Source: JADLHS01 sp036274115 (GTDB taxonomy: Bacteria; Verrucomicrobiota; Verrucomicrobiia; Limisphaerales; JADLHS01). From it: a stretch of 27,229 nucleotides of DNA. Positions 16,940-24,773 of the stretch are shown here, in pieces. The translations under genes were made by a program, and so were the position numbers. Under the pieces are notes generated by a model. The model worked only from the letters and a program-made list of their open reading frames with translations, was not told the origin of the DNA and did not search any database. The stretch's first letter is position 1. Each line of letters opens with the position of its first letter. Location: the NCBI GenBank assembly GCA_036274115.1, contig DASUGI010000076.1:1-27229 (forward strand), given 5' to 3'.

Positions 16940-18498
16940 ACATCAGAATTCCATAGAAGCGGATAACTGTTGGCCGCGGCGAGGTTTTTTTCAAAAAAAT
17001 CTTCCTGTGCGGCCAAAGCATCCGGGACCGTGGGGGAGGAGGATGGATGTTGCCGCCGGATTTTCAAGAAGCGTTCGGCGTACGATTCGCCGCTCAGCCA
17101 GTCATTGGCGATGCGCGGCCAGGGGGTGACTTGCAGCGCTTCGTTCCCGGCGCGGCGTTTCCATACGGACAGGAAGCCGTTTAGCGGCGCGCACAGTTTC
17201 CACGATTGTTCCGCTGGCTGCGCGAGCACTTCGATTTGAGCATCCAGGGTAAGTCGGCTGAACGGCACGGCAGCGGGTTGGGATTGAGCCGCCAGTAAGG
17301 CTGGATGCTCCGCTCGCCGTCGTAGCGCCATCGGCAACTGACGTTTCCAGCGATGAAACCACTTTTCCTGACGTGCTCGTTCCGAGGACCAGTTGAACAA
17401 ATCGGTATGAACCAGGATTTCTTTGTACGACTGCGGGAAGCGAAACCCGAATTTTGCGAGATCTGGCGCAATGTTCGGGAGAACGCGTGCGATGAGTGGT
17501 CGATTGGCCGCAGCAGCTTCCAGATAGGGCAGGCCGAAGCCTTCCTGCATCGAAGTCAGCATCACGCATTCGCTGGCCGCCACCAGTTCCGCCATCGAAG
17601 GCTTGTGTCTTTGGTCGTGCGCCAGAATACCAAGCCGTAGCGGCCAATCGTGGTGACGCGCTGCGGCAGCCAACTTTTCTGCGTAGCGCTGTTCGTCCTT
17701 TGAGCTGGCTCCACCGGTTGTGACCAAACAAGCCTCCGGTCGCAACCAGCGCGCAAGTAGCAGGGCTTCAGCAATGTTTTTGCGACGCAGCAGTCGACAC
17801 GGAAGAATCCAAACGGGATTATTCCCGTCGCCGACGTGGTCCTTCAACCAGTGACGCGCCTCCCGAATTCGTTTTGGCGCCGGCGGCGTCGCGCGTTCCG
17901 CGAGATTGGGCAACCAATGGGCACGTTGTTGGAAATGTCGATGCAGCACGACGGAGTCGGCTCGATTGATGGCGACGTGGTGAATGGTTTTGGTGGCCGG
18001 AAAAATCGTTCTGGCAGCAGCCGCGAGGTCGCGTATGCCACAGCGTTGCATCTCGGGCCAGCGAAGCCAACGGTTGTCAAACCACCAGTCGTGATGATGC
18101 GCGATCAGCGGAACCCCGTGATGTTTGCACGCGTTGGCGAGGGAGTGCGACAACAGGAGATTGCGCGCAATCCCCAGGTTGTGCGCCCAGACAATGCAGT
18201 CGCGCTCGGTCGAACCATTGAGCAGCCGATGGACGGCGCTGGCGATTCGCGGACGGAGTCGGGCAGGGGAATGCCGTTGTTCGGAGACGTAGCGGAAGGC
18301 GGGTTCGATGAAGAACTCGACGTGAGCGGGTGCGGCCCGGCGCACCATCGCTTCATTCCAGTTTTGATCCATGGCTTCGCCGCACGCGAGCACAAGGGAG
18401 TCCACCTTTGCGGCACGGCACAAATGCGGAGTTGCGAGTTCAATGACGCGGCGCACACCGCCGGCGCGCAAATGATAGTGAACGATGATGAGTTTCAA
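16936..18498 (-). CDS. GT4-family glycosyltransferase with C-terminal extension (520 aa)
   Basis: The only plausible start is a TTG at 18498: an in-frame stop lies four codons upstream, an AAGGA directly abuts it, and the first residues are already the first strand (KLIIVHYHLRAGGVRRVIEL). Family marks: the glycine-rich RAGGVRR loop, HHHDWWFDNRW, CRLLRRKNIAEALLLARWL and the EX7E motif in MQEGFGLPYLEAAAANRPL. The first about 400 residues make the GT-B fold. The last about 120, including a Trp- and Arg-rich stretch, are extra and unrecognised. It is the promoter-proximal gene of a two-gene unit with the HAD hydrolase and is divergent from the GpgS-like gene. A role in making or extending glucosylglycerate-type solutes is inferred from context; the sugar specificity is unknown. 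Confidence 0.82.
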   Translation of the reverse strand: MKLIIVHYHLRAGGVRRVIELATPHLCRAAKVDSLVLACGEAMDQNWNEAMVRRAAPAHVEFFIEPAFRYVSEQRHSPARLRPRIASAVHRLLNGSTERDCIVWAHNLGIARNLLLSHSLANACKHHGVPLIAHHHDWWFDNRWLRWPEMQRCGIRDLAAAARTIFPATKTIHHVAINRADSVVLHRHFQQRAHWLPNLAERATPPAPKRIREARHWLKDHVGDGNNPVWILPCRLLRRKNIAEALLLARWLRPEACLVTTGGASSKDEQRYAEKLAAAARHHDWPLRLGILAHDQRHKPSMAELVAASECVMLTSMQEGFGLPYLEAAAANRPLIARVLPNIAPDLAKFGFRFPQSYKEILVHTDLFNWSSERARQEKWFHRWKRQLPMALRRRAEHPALLAAQSQPAAVPFSRLTLDAQIEVLAQPAEQSWKLCAPLNGFLSVWKRRAGNEALQVTPWPRIANDWLSGESYAERFLKIRRQHPSSSPTVPDALAAQEDFFEKNLAAANSYPLLWNSDV

Positions 18499-18521
18499 TC
18501 CTTGTGATTAGTTGATGCGTG

Positions 18522-18533
18522 TTGCCGCGGCAA
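18522..18533. promoter_or_regulatory. Perfect 12-bp palindrome between divergent GT4 and gpgS-like genes
   Basis: TTGCCGCGGCAA is exactly symmetric and sits in the 102-base gap between the two divergent starts, where an operator controlling both would be expected. No bound regulator is encoded nearby, and a 12-bp palindrome can occur by chance. Confidence 0.3.
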
Positions 18534-18600
18534 AAAATTTCTTCGTTTTCGGGAAAGCAGGCTTGCGTTGGCTCGGGCGCATGGGTCAGAGTTTAGAAGC

Positions 18601-19809
18601 ATGGCGGATTTTTTTCAAACGGGTGCTATTGCTACCTTGCATCGTTTGGGCAAGCAGGACGTGGTGCGTTTGGAACGCGAATTGGCGGAATTCGCTCAGG
18701 AAACGCGCATCGGGCTGGTTTTGCCGTGTCACGTTAAGGAATTGGGAACTCCGGCGCTTCGGCAAATAATGCGGGAGCTGCGCCACGTCAGCTATCTCCG
18801 GCAGATCGTGGTGGGAATCGACGGCGCCAACGCCCGCGAATGGGTGAGGGCGCGGCGAATCTTCAGCCAATTACCGCAGAAGCCGACGTTGTTGTGGAAC
18901 GACGGCCCGCGCATCCGTCGTCTGTACGAAAGGCTGGAGGAAGCGGACTTAAGCCCCGGCCCACCGGGTAAAGGTCGCAATGTATGGACCTGTTTCGGTT
19001 ACGTACTGGCGAGCGAACGTTCTCAGATGGTGGCCGTTCACGATTGCGACATTCTAACCTACAGTCGCGAACTGCTGGCCCGTTTGTGCTATCCCGTGGC
19101 GCATCCGGCCTTGGGCTTTGACTTCTGCAAAGGTTACTACGCGCGCTATACGAACAAACTCAACGGCCGAGTGATGCGGTTGCTGGTGACGCCGTTGATT
19201 CGTTCCCTGATCAGCATTCTGGGCCAGCACCCGTATTTGGTTTACATGGACACGTTCCGTTATCCGCTGGCGGGCGAGTTCTGTCTGGACATTGATCTGG
19301 TGCGCCGCGTGCGAATTCCAGCGGACTGGGGATTGGAGGTAGGTTTGTTGGCTGACGTTTTCCGCAATGCGTCGGCCAAGGGAATTTGCCAGTCCGAGCT
19401 GAGCGAGAACTACGATCACAAACATCAGGAACTCTCGGCGCGCGATCCCGACAAAGGTCTTAACAAGATGGCCATTGATATTGCGAAATCCATTTTCCGC
19501 ACGATGGCGGCCGAAGGCATCAAGTTGGATGCGGGTTTGTTTGATACCTTGCTCAGCGCTTACGTCCGGCGGGCGGAAGATACCATGCGGCACTATGGTG
19601 CTGACGCCTCGATCAACGGGCTGACGTTTGATCGTCATGAGGAGGAACTCGCGACGCAGACGTTTGTGCGCGGGATCCGGGCGGCGGCGAAGGCGTTCCA
19701 GGATGACCCGTTGGGGGCTCCGTTGATTCCGAACTGGAATCGGGTCCAGTCGGCATTACCGAATTTCTTTGATGAATTCAACGAAGCCGTGCGCCTGGAT
19801 AACGAATAG
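18601..19809 (+). CDS. gpgS: Glucosyl-3-phosphoglycerate synthase-like (GT81) (402 aa)
   Basis: Would join glucose from a nucleotide sugar to 3-phosphoglycerate, the first step of glucosylglycerate synthesis, in the cytosol. I chose the ATG at 18601 because the family begins MADFFQ; an upstream ATG at 18568 only adds 11 poorly fitting residues. Visible marks: MADFFQTGAIATLHRLG, LPCHVKELGTPAL, GPPGKGRNVWTCFGYVLASE, and the metal/nucleotide-sugar DCD at residues 148-150 (VAVHDCDILTYSREL). The length fits the GpgS/MpgS-like group. It stands next to two GT4 genes, a HAD hydrolase and a GH13_18 phosphorylase, which strengthens the solute assignment. MpgS-type (mannosyl) activity cannot be excluded by eye. 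Confidence 0.85.
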   Translation: MADFFQTGAIATLHRLGKQDVVRLERELAEFAQETRIGLVLPCHVKELGTPALRQIMRELRHVSYLRQIVVGIDGANAREWVRARRIFSQLPQKPTLLWNDGPRIRRLYERLEEADLSPGPPGKGRNVWTCFGYVLASERSQMVAVHDCDILTYSRELLARLCYPVAHPALGFDFCKGYYARYTNKLNGRVMRLLVTPLIRSLISILGQHPYLVYMDTFRYPLAGEFCLDIDLVRRVRIPADWGLEVGLLADVFRNASAKGICQSELSENYDHKHQELSARDPDKGLNKMAIDIAKSIFRTMAAEGIKLDAGLFDTLLSAYVRRAEDTMRHYGADASINGLTFDRHEEELATQTFVRGIRAAAKAFQDDPLGAPLIPNWNRVQSALPNFFDEFNEAVRLDNE

Positions 19810-19903
19810 GTTGCGGAGGATACAGAATTCGCCGGAGGGGACGGTGTGATTGAACCGCCGCTTAGACCTCCTCTCGTTCTCCTCCGCGCTTCTTTCAAGG
19901 CAA

Positions 19904-19942
19904 TTCGAGGATGAGAACGAGGACAAGGACGAGGAGGATTTG
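19904..19942 (+). repeat. GA-rich repeat (copy 2), intergenic, with hairpin partner
   Basis: TTCGAGGATGAGAACGAGGA leads into AAGGACGAGGAGGATTT, closely matching the poly-serine tract of metH at 466-504. Just upstream, at 19873-19881, CTCGTTCTC is the exact reverse complement of GAGAACGAG at 19913-19921, so this copy can fold into a stem-loop. The whole 19810-20024 gap has no convincing gene; a short frame through it only translates the repeat. Confidence 0.65.
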
Positions 19943-19987
19943 ATTCGGCACGGCACTTCCAATTACACACAGGGGGGCACTACAGGT

Positions 19988-20016
19988 TTGACTCATTTCT
20001 CTCGGAAATCTACATT
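19988..20016 (+). promoter_or_regulatory. Near-consensus sigma-70-type promoter for the prenyl synthase operon
   Basis: TTGACT (19988-19993), a 17-base spacer and TACATT (20011-20016). The expected transcription start, about seven bases past the -10, falls near 20023, two bases before the ATG at 20025. The mRNA would be almost leaderless. Confidence 0.6.
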
Positions 20017-20024
20017 GGCGGCGC

Positions 20025-21068
20025 ATGTTGGCCGTTGATTCAAAAATCGCGGCGGGGAATGGACGCACGCCAAATCCTGAAACCGCCGCCGCCTGGAAGC
20101 AAATCGTTGAACCGGTTGAGCCTTTCCTTGAATCCGTGGCGACGCGACTCGCCCGGCAGGTGCATGAATTCGATCCGGCGCTGGCTCAATACGCCGAATA
20201 CGCCCTCAACGGCCACGGCAAACACCTTCGGCCTACACTGGTTGCTCTGGCGGCAAATTCTCTCGGTAAGACGAATGACTCCCACGTGACCGTCGCGGTG
20301 ATTATCGAGATGGTTCACCTGGCGACGCTCGTGCATGACGACATCATGGATGAGGCGGAGGTTCGCCGCGGACAACTCACGCTGGCGGCGAACTGGGGGA
20401 ACGAGATTGCCGTATTGTTCGGCGACTGCCTTTTCGCTCAATCGCTGAAACTCGCGGCGAGCTTTCCAACGCCCGATGTCTGTCGTGCCGTCTCGTCCGC
20501 GACCAATACCGTTTGCTCGGGAGAGATTCTTCAGACCCGTCATCGTCGGAACTTTGAATTGTCGCGCCGCGATTACTTCCGCGTGCTCGAGATGAAGACC
20601 GCCGAGTTGTTTGCGCTTTCGTGTGACCTGGCGGCGTTCCTGAGCGAAGCGACCCCAGCTCAGCGCGCGGCCTTGCGCGAGTTTGGTTTGGCGTTCGGGA
20701 CGGCGTATCAGGTTTACGACGATTGCGTGGATTTGTTCGGCACGGAAAAAGACGCCGGGAAATCCCTGGGCACGGATCTGGCCAAGGGCAAATTGACGTA
20801 TCCGGTGCTGCTTGCCTGGGAACGCGCCAGTGCCGCCGACCGCGCGCGTCTGGAATCCTGGGTTCAAGATTGGCAACCCGGGGCGTTTACACGCATGACG
20901 GAATTGCTCGCGCGCTACGAGACGTTGGGGCCGTCCCGGGAAATAATTGAACGCTATCTTGCCCAGGCCCGTCAAAGTTTGAAGTCGCTCCCCGAGTCAG
21001 AAGGACGCGCCAGTTTGGCTGGCTTGACTGAATATCTGGCCCGGCAGACGGCTGTGTTGTCAGAATGA
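20025..21068 (+). CDS. Long-chain trans-polyprenyl diphosphate synthase (hepta/octaprenyl type)
   Basis: Condenses isopentenyl diphosphate units onto an allylic diphosphate to make the side chain of a respiratory quinone. The two Asp-rich motifs are clear: LVHDDIMDEAEVRRGQ (first DDxxD with the following Arg pair) and QVYDDCVDLFGTEKDAGKSL (second DDxxD). GHGKHLRPTL carries the conserved Lys and Arg that bind diphosphate, and KGKLTYPVLLA is the usual late motif. The 347 residues fit the IspB/HepT class. Chain length cannot be read reliably. No other in-frame Met exists near the start, so the ATG at 20025 is favoured even though the promoter leaves almost no leader. The stop overlaps the sigma factor start by four bases. 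Confidence 0.92.
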   Translation: MLAVDSKIAAGNGRTPNPETAAAWKQIVEPVEPFLESVATRLARQVHEFDPALAQYAEYALNGHGKHLRPTLVALAANSLGKTNDSHVTVAVIIEMVHLATLVHDDIMDEAEVRRGQLTLAANWGNEIAVLFGDCLFAQSLKLAASFPTPDVCRAVSSATNTVCSGEILQTRHRRNFELSRRDYFRVLEMKTAELFALSCDLAAFLSEATPAQRAALREFGLAFGTAYQVYDDCVDLFGTEKDAGKSLGTDLAKGKLTYPVLLAWERASAADRARLESWVQDWQPGAFTRMTELLARYETLGPSREIIERYLAQARQSLKSLPESEGRASLAGLTEYLARQTAVLSE

Positions 21069-21733
21069 TTTCAATACCCGCAATCATGACCGAACCGGCA
21101 TCGGAACAGGGCGAGGGGAAGGCAGCGTCGCCCGAAGTCACCAGGACGGCTGGTTCTGCCAATCGCGCGGAAGAAGATGCTCTGGTCCGACGCGCGCAGA
21201 AGGGTGACTTGGCCGCTTACGACGAACTCGTCCGCCGCTATCAGGAACGGATTTACGCGACCGTCTATCACATGACGTCCAATCACGAGGACGCCAATGA
21301 CCTCGCTCAGGAGTCCTTCATCAAGGGCTATCAGGCGCTGAAGTCGTTCAAAGGGGGCTCGAGCTTTTACACCTGGCTTTACCGGATTGCCGTAAACAAG
21401 ACCATCAATTTTCTCAAGCAGCGTAAGAATCGTTCGGCGATGAGCCTGAACGATCTTGATTTTAATGCTGAAAAAGATCCTGATTTGGTGGCATTGATTT
21501 CCGACAAAACGCCGCGTCGGGACGCCGCTTTGGGTGAGCTGCAAAAAAAATTGAACGAGGCAATGTTGAAGCTGTCAGAACCTCACAGATTGGTTGTTAC
21601 CTTGCACGATGTGCAGGGTTTGGCCCATGAAGAGATTGCGGAAATCATGGAGTGCAATGTCGGGACGGTGCGTTCGCGGCTTTTTTATGCGCGACAACAG
21701 CTGCAAGGCTACTTGTTGGATTATTTGAAGTAA
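21065..21733 (+). CDS. ECF (RpoE-type) RNA polymerase sigma factor (222 aa)
   Basis: Directs RNA polymerase to a specific promoter set, usually for envelope or stress responses. Region 2 covers EEDALVRRAQKGDLAAYDEL through DANDLAQESFIKGYQALKSF and FYTWLYRIAVNKTINFLKQR, the -10 reading part. Region 4 is the C-terminal helix-turn-helix, LSEPHRLVVTLHDVQGLAHE to VGTVRSRLFYARQQL. The approximately 30-residue N-terminal tail is disordered by composition; a second ATG at 21086 could be the true start. The ATGA overlap with the prenyl synthase implies coupled translation, and the next gene begins five bases after the stop. By family and context its activity is probably held by that membrane protein. 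Confidence 0.93.
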   Translation: MISIPAIMTEPASEQGEGKAASPEVTRTAGSANRAEEDALVRRAQKGDLAAYDELVRRYQERIYATVYHMTSNHEDANDLAQESFIKGYQALKSFKGGSSFYTWLYRIAVNKTINFLKQRKNRSAMSLNDLDFNAEKDPDLVALISDKTPRRDAALGELQKKLNEAMLKLSEPHRLVVTLHDVQGLAHEEIAEIMECNVGTVRSRLFYARQQLQGYLLDYLK

Positions 21734-21738
21734 GTCGT

Positions 21739-22248
21739 ATGAACAGCGAAGAACCAGGCCAGGATTTTGAGAAACTTCAGCGTCTCCTCAAACTCAAACG
21801 CTACGAGCAACCGCCGCCGCGTTACTTCAACGATCTGTCGACCCGGGTGATTACTCATATCCGGGCGGACACGTCGGTCGCCCGATTCGAAACCGCGGAT
21901 AACCTCATTTCAAGAACACCCTGGCTGCGCCGTATCTGGCGAAAGCTTGAATCCCAGCCAGCCGTGTCCGGTGCTATTGCCACAGTGGCCTGCGGCCTGA
22001 TGGTGGCCGGCGTTTTCTTCATGGAAGAAACCGGATCGCAAAATGTCCATTCACTTATGGTAGCCCCGGGAGGGGCCAGTGCGGCAGCCAATGCGGTTAA
22101 CCTGCTTCCCAATGACAATCTTACCGCTGCGTCTGCTTTGCCGGCGGTCAGCAGCACCAACTTGTTACCCGGTGTCAACCTGTTCGAACAAACGGGGCCG
22201 CTTCGTCCCGGGCAACTGATTTACGGCCGGTCATTGCTGGAGAAATAA
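21739..22248 (+). CDS. One-TM protein, putative anti-sigma factor (169 aa)
   Basis: The ATG at 21739 is five bases after the sigma stop. The N-terminal 74 residues are hydrophilic and basic (EKLQRLLKLKRYEQPPPRYF), followed by one TM helix at about 75-95 (AIATVACGLMVAGVFF) and a Ser/Ala/Asn-rich tail of about 75 residues that would be outside the cytoplasm. No zinc-binding HxxxCxxC anti-sigma motif is present, so it is not a classic ZAS protein. Position and topology (cytosolic N-terminus, single TM, outer tail) fit a sigma partner. I recall similar proteins beside sigma factors in Verrucomicrobia, but cannot confirm this here. Confidence 0.65.
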   Translation: MNSEEPGQDFEKLQRLLKLKRYEQPPPRYFNDLSTRVITHIRADTSVARFETADNLISRTPWLRRIWRKLESQPAVSGAIATVACGLMVAGVFFMEETGSQNVHSLMVAPGGASAAANAVNLLPNDNLTAASALPAVSSTNLLPGVNLFEQTGPLRPGQLIYGRSLLEK

Positions 22249-22290
22249 AGGCGTCGATCTGTTCCTTTATTCCGGGGGGCCGGGCCCAAC

Positions 22291-23508
22291 TCATTCTTCC
22301 TTCACAAACACCACAGGTGTTGTGTCGCCGGCCACCACCAGCCGATTGCCTTCAAATTTTCCCGTGCGCTTCACCGTGCCGCCTTCGAGATCGAACTCGT
22401 ATCCCGTGCCAGCCTCTTTCCATTGGCCCTTGAAGGTCTTTGCCTCACCCGCGTACGGCTGACCTGGTTGCAGCACGATTACCGGGATATCTTTCAGCGC
22501 TACCATGCCATCAGGCGCGGCCACAAGGCTGCCCTTGGGAAACTTCTCCGTGATCCAGGCCCGAAACCTCGCTATCTCCGACCCTGCGACATTTGGCTTG
22601 GCCCGGCGATATAGCAAAACCGTTCCATTAACGTCGAAGTTCCAGCGCCCCAGAAGTCGTTCGCCGTCATACTTGGCGGATTTGCCGGTCTCCAAAAAAG
22701 CATTGAGATCCTTCATGTCTGGCTGAACCGTCGACCAAATGGTGCGAAGCAGATCCGGGTTGTCGAGGATCGCCTTGGCTTGTGGATAATCCATCACTTC
22801 GCGCAATGGCGCCTGGCGCAAACGCATCGCCGAAAACTGGGCATCCTGTCCCAGGGCCTGCAATTCCTCCCGCTCGCCGAGTGACAAAAAGCCTGGATAC
22901 CGCATCAACCGCGCTTCACACAGGGGGTTTTGGTAAAGCAACCCGGCCAGGTCTGCAGTGTCGTAGAACGCGGGCGAGAGCGAATCCACCGAACGAGCCA
23001 CTTTCGCAAAACCGGTGCTCTGAAGGTCACGTCCCAATTGACTCACCAGTCGTTGGGCACGCGAGTCATTTTCGCCGGAAGCCATTTGCACCGTCCAATA
23101 GCTGAACGCGTAAATCACCCAGGAAATCAACACCAGATAAACCACTCCGTTTAATAAACCGACGCAAATGCCGAGGCGGTGATTAAGCCGCTCAAAGAGC
23201 GAAAGCCGCAGATCGCCGGCCTTGTATTTGTAATACACGTCCACCTTTTGATGCACCATGAACGCGCCCACTTTGATGAGCGCCAGCACCACGACAAACG
23301 CGATAAACGGCGGCAACGCCCAGAGCAGAATGGGATTGGTCACGCCGCAAATCTTCACCAACGGTGCGACCAGTTTGCTCAGCGGCACGGCGAGCAACGC
23401 GGAGAAGATGATTCCGAAAAATGAAATGCCGGCACGAATGGCGCCTTGCCGCCACCCGGCGGCAGCCAGACACGCCAGCAACAAAAGGGTAAGCAACCAC
23501 ATTGTCAT
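22291..23508 (-). CDS. CvpA-family membrane protein with long C-terminal region (405 aa)
   Basis: The N-terminal about 140 residues hold four hydrophobic segments (about 2-18, 25-45, 60-83 and 112-136) with the CvpA pattern WRQGAIRAGISFFGIIFSAL and, before TM4, LNHRLGICVGLLNGVVYLV. CvpA proteins are linked to colicin V production, envelope stability and biofilm in other bacteria; the molecular role is unsettled. The remaining about 265 residues are soluble, with a helical middle (ALGQDAQFSAMRLRQ) and a beta-rich end (GTGYEFDLEGGTVKRTGKFE), so the protein is about twice the usual CvpA length. It is convergent with the sigma operon; the 42-base gap contains an AT-rich 8-bp hairpin (22244-22271) but no convincing T-run. 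Confidence 0.82.
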   Translation of the reverse strand: MTMWLLTLLLLACLAAAGWRQGAIRAGISFFGIIFSALLAVPLSKLVAPLVKICGVTNPILLWALPPFIAFVVVLALIKVGAFMVHQKVDVYYKYKAGDLRLSLFERLNHRLGICVGLLNGVVYLVLISWVIYAFSYWTVQMASGENDSRAQRLVSQLGRDLQSTGFAKVARSVDSLSPAFYDTADLAGLLYQNPLCEARLMRYPGFLSLGEREELQALGQDAQFSAMRLRQAPLREVMDYPQAKAILDNPDLLRTIWSTVQPDMKDLNAFLETGKSAKYDGERLLGRWNFDVNGTVLLYRRAKPNVAGSEIARFRAWITEKFPKGSLVAAPDGMVALKDIPVIVLQPGQPYAGEAKTFKGQWKEAGTGYEFDLEGGTVKRTGKFEGNRLVVAGDTTPVVFVKEE

Positions 23509-23598
23509 ACGGAGAACTTAGAAACCACTCCGCTCAAAAGCACGCAGAAAATTCGGTTATCCGTTCATTTCAACCGGTCGCTTCGACCGGGTGAACGA

Positions 23599-24127
23599 TC
23601 AGAGATTCACTTCCGGCGATCTTACTGCTTCAACGGTTTCCAGCAGCCTGGTATCGGGTCGCTCATAGATATAAGCAATGGCATGTTTGGGCGTCCGCAG
23701 CTTCGGCCCGGCAAATCCGCGACGGCGCAACTCGTCACTCAAGTACATCATTACGCCGGCATGTGAAACGACCAGCGTATCGCGATTCATTCCACTCAAC
23801 CGATCTCATCCAGGCCAGTCGCAACACCCAGCGCCACGCCCAAACCGGAAGCCGCAAGCCGCCGGTTTGAAAGTGCGCGAACTGCACCTCTCGCAACAGG
23901 GCAGTGCATTCCACCTCCCCGCTAAACACAGCATTGGCAGTAATTCTGGCGCGGGGTAGATCACTGGAAATGCACGTCTCCCACTTGACTTTTCCGAGAT
24001 CGAATTCCCCGACGCTGGTTCCCGCCATGTCATAGTTTTTCCGCCACGTCAGCAATTCTTCCGAAGTCCGCCAGCCGTTTGGCGGATCCTGTTCAACGCG
24101 AAAGTGGCGAAGTAATCCAATCATCAT
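23599..24127 (-). pseudogene. Histidine phosphatase (phosphoglycerate mutase-like), frameshifted
   Basis: Two minus frames together make one histidine phosphatase. The first, from the ATG at 24127, has the N-terminal catalytic motif LLRHFRVEQ and SSDLPRARITANAVF, then drifts into a meaningless tail after RLAWMRS. The second resumes with DRLSGMNRDTLVVSHAGVMM, carrying the second catalytic His, and ends EVNL at 23599. The join is near 23795-23815. An in-frame stop just before DRL in the second frame and an apparent loss of about 20-30 residues compared with family members indicate a small deletion that also shifted the frame, or a sequencing error. Motif I is RHF rather than the usual RHG. Likely inactive as it stands. 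Confidence 0.75.
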
Positions 24128-24304
24128 TTATCCGGGTGGCAACTGTACGAAAGTTTTATCAAGCGCGACCGCATAATTCCTCAATGTGTCTGCGATGGGA
24201 CACGGACGTGTTGCGACCCTGAATAAGCGCCTCGATTTTTATTATGACCGAGGCCAGATCGCGGATTCGCCAGGAAATATGATTTAAGGCTACTTAGTTG
24301 AAGT

Positions 24305-24334
24305 AAAAAAAAGAGCGCCGTTTGCACGGCGCTC
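24305..24334 (-). terminator. Intrinsic terminator for the minus gene at 24376
   Basis: GAGCGCCGT and ACGGCGCTC make a perfect 9-bp stem with a 4-base loop. Read on the minus strand it is followed by eight T. It lies 42 bases past the stop of the 117-residue gene. The rest of 24128-24304 has no gene; GCCTCG/CGAGGC at its middle is a short dyad without a T-run. Confidence 0.85.
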
Positions 24335-24375
24335 CTTGTCCAACCCCACCCCTACACCTTTCGGCGTAAATCATC

Positions 24376-24729
24376 TCACTCCGCCAGCGCGAGCAGCTCG
24401 CTGCTGCGCTCGCGGATGAGGGCTTGCCGGCCCGCATGACGTCGCGCGGCTTGCGCTTTCTCGGCGAACAATGCCGGAAACAGCAAGAGCGGATACGGCA
24501 TCAGCCACACCAGCGACACCGCTTCGTTGGCGGCCCGTCGCAGAAGTACGTTGGTTTCGAGGCTCCGGGTGCGCGCCAATTCGTCGGCCAGCAAGCGTTC
24601 CTTGAGCCTTTCTAATTCGTCCTCAACGGCGCCCCGGAAGGGCCGTGCCGGCGCGGTGTTGACGATCGTTGGCGCGAACCTGGTGTTCGGCCCGAACTCA
24701 GTCGTTACTTTGTTGTCTCTCCTTTTCAT
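24376..24729 (-). CDS. Small membrane protein of unknown function (117 aa)
   Basis: Supported as a real gene by an AAAGG ribosome site six bases before the ATG and a strong terminator after the stop. Residues 1-33 are basic and Pro/Thr-rich. About 36-66 form a charged amphipathic helix (AVEDELERLKERLLADELAR). About 72-90 is one hydrophobic segment (VSLVWLMPYPLLLFPALF). The tail is basic and helical (KAQAARRHAGRQALIRERSS). I recognise no family. The layout suggests a membrane-tethered coiled-coil protein. Its promoter must lie within the 45 bases between its start and the terminator hairpin at 24774-24808, or it depends on read-through of that hairpin. Confidence 0.65.
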   Translation of the reverse strand: MKRRDNKVTTEFGPNTRFAPTIVNTAPARPFRGAVEDELERLKERLLADELARTRSLETNVLLRRAANEAVSLVWLMPYPLLLFPALFAEKAQAARRHAGRQALIRERSSELLALAE

Positions 24730-24773
24730 TTTGTACCTTTCTGAAAATCTTAATGTCCTTTTCGTTCAAACAA

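Noticed and set aside
22244..22271. AATAAAGG/CCTTTATT hairpin as terminator between the sigma operon and the cvpA-like gene
   Set aside because: The stem is AT-rich with a 12-base loop and no T-run follows; it may be weak or irrelevant.
23735..23830. Programmed frameshift in the histidine phosphatase
   Set aside because: No slippery heptamer was seen, and residues appear to be missing at the join, which a programmed shift would not explain.
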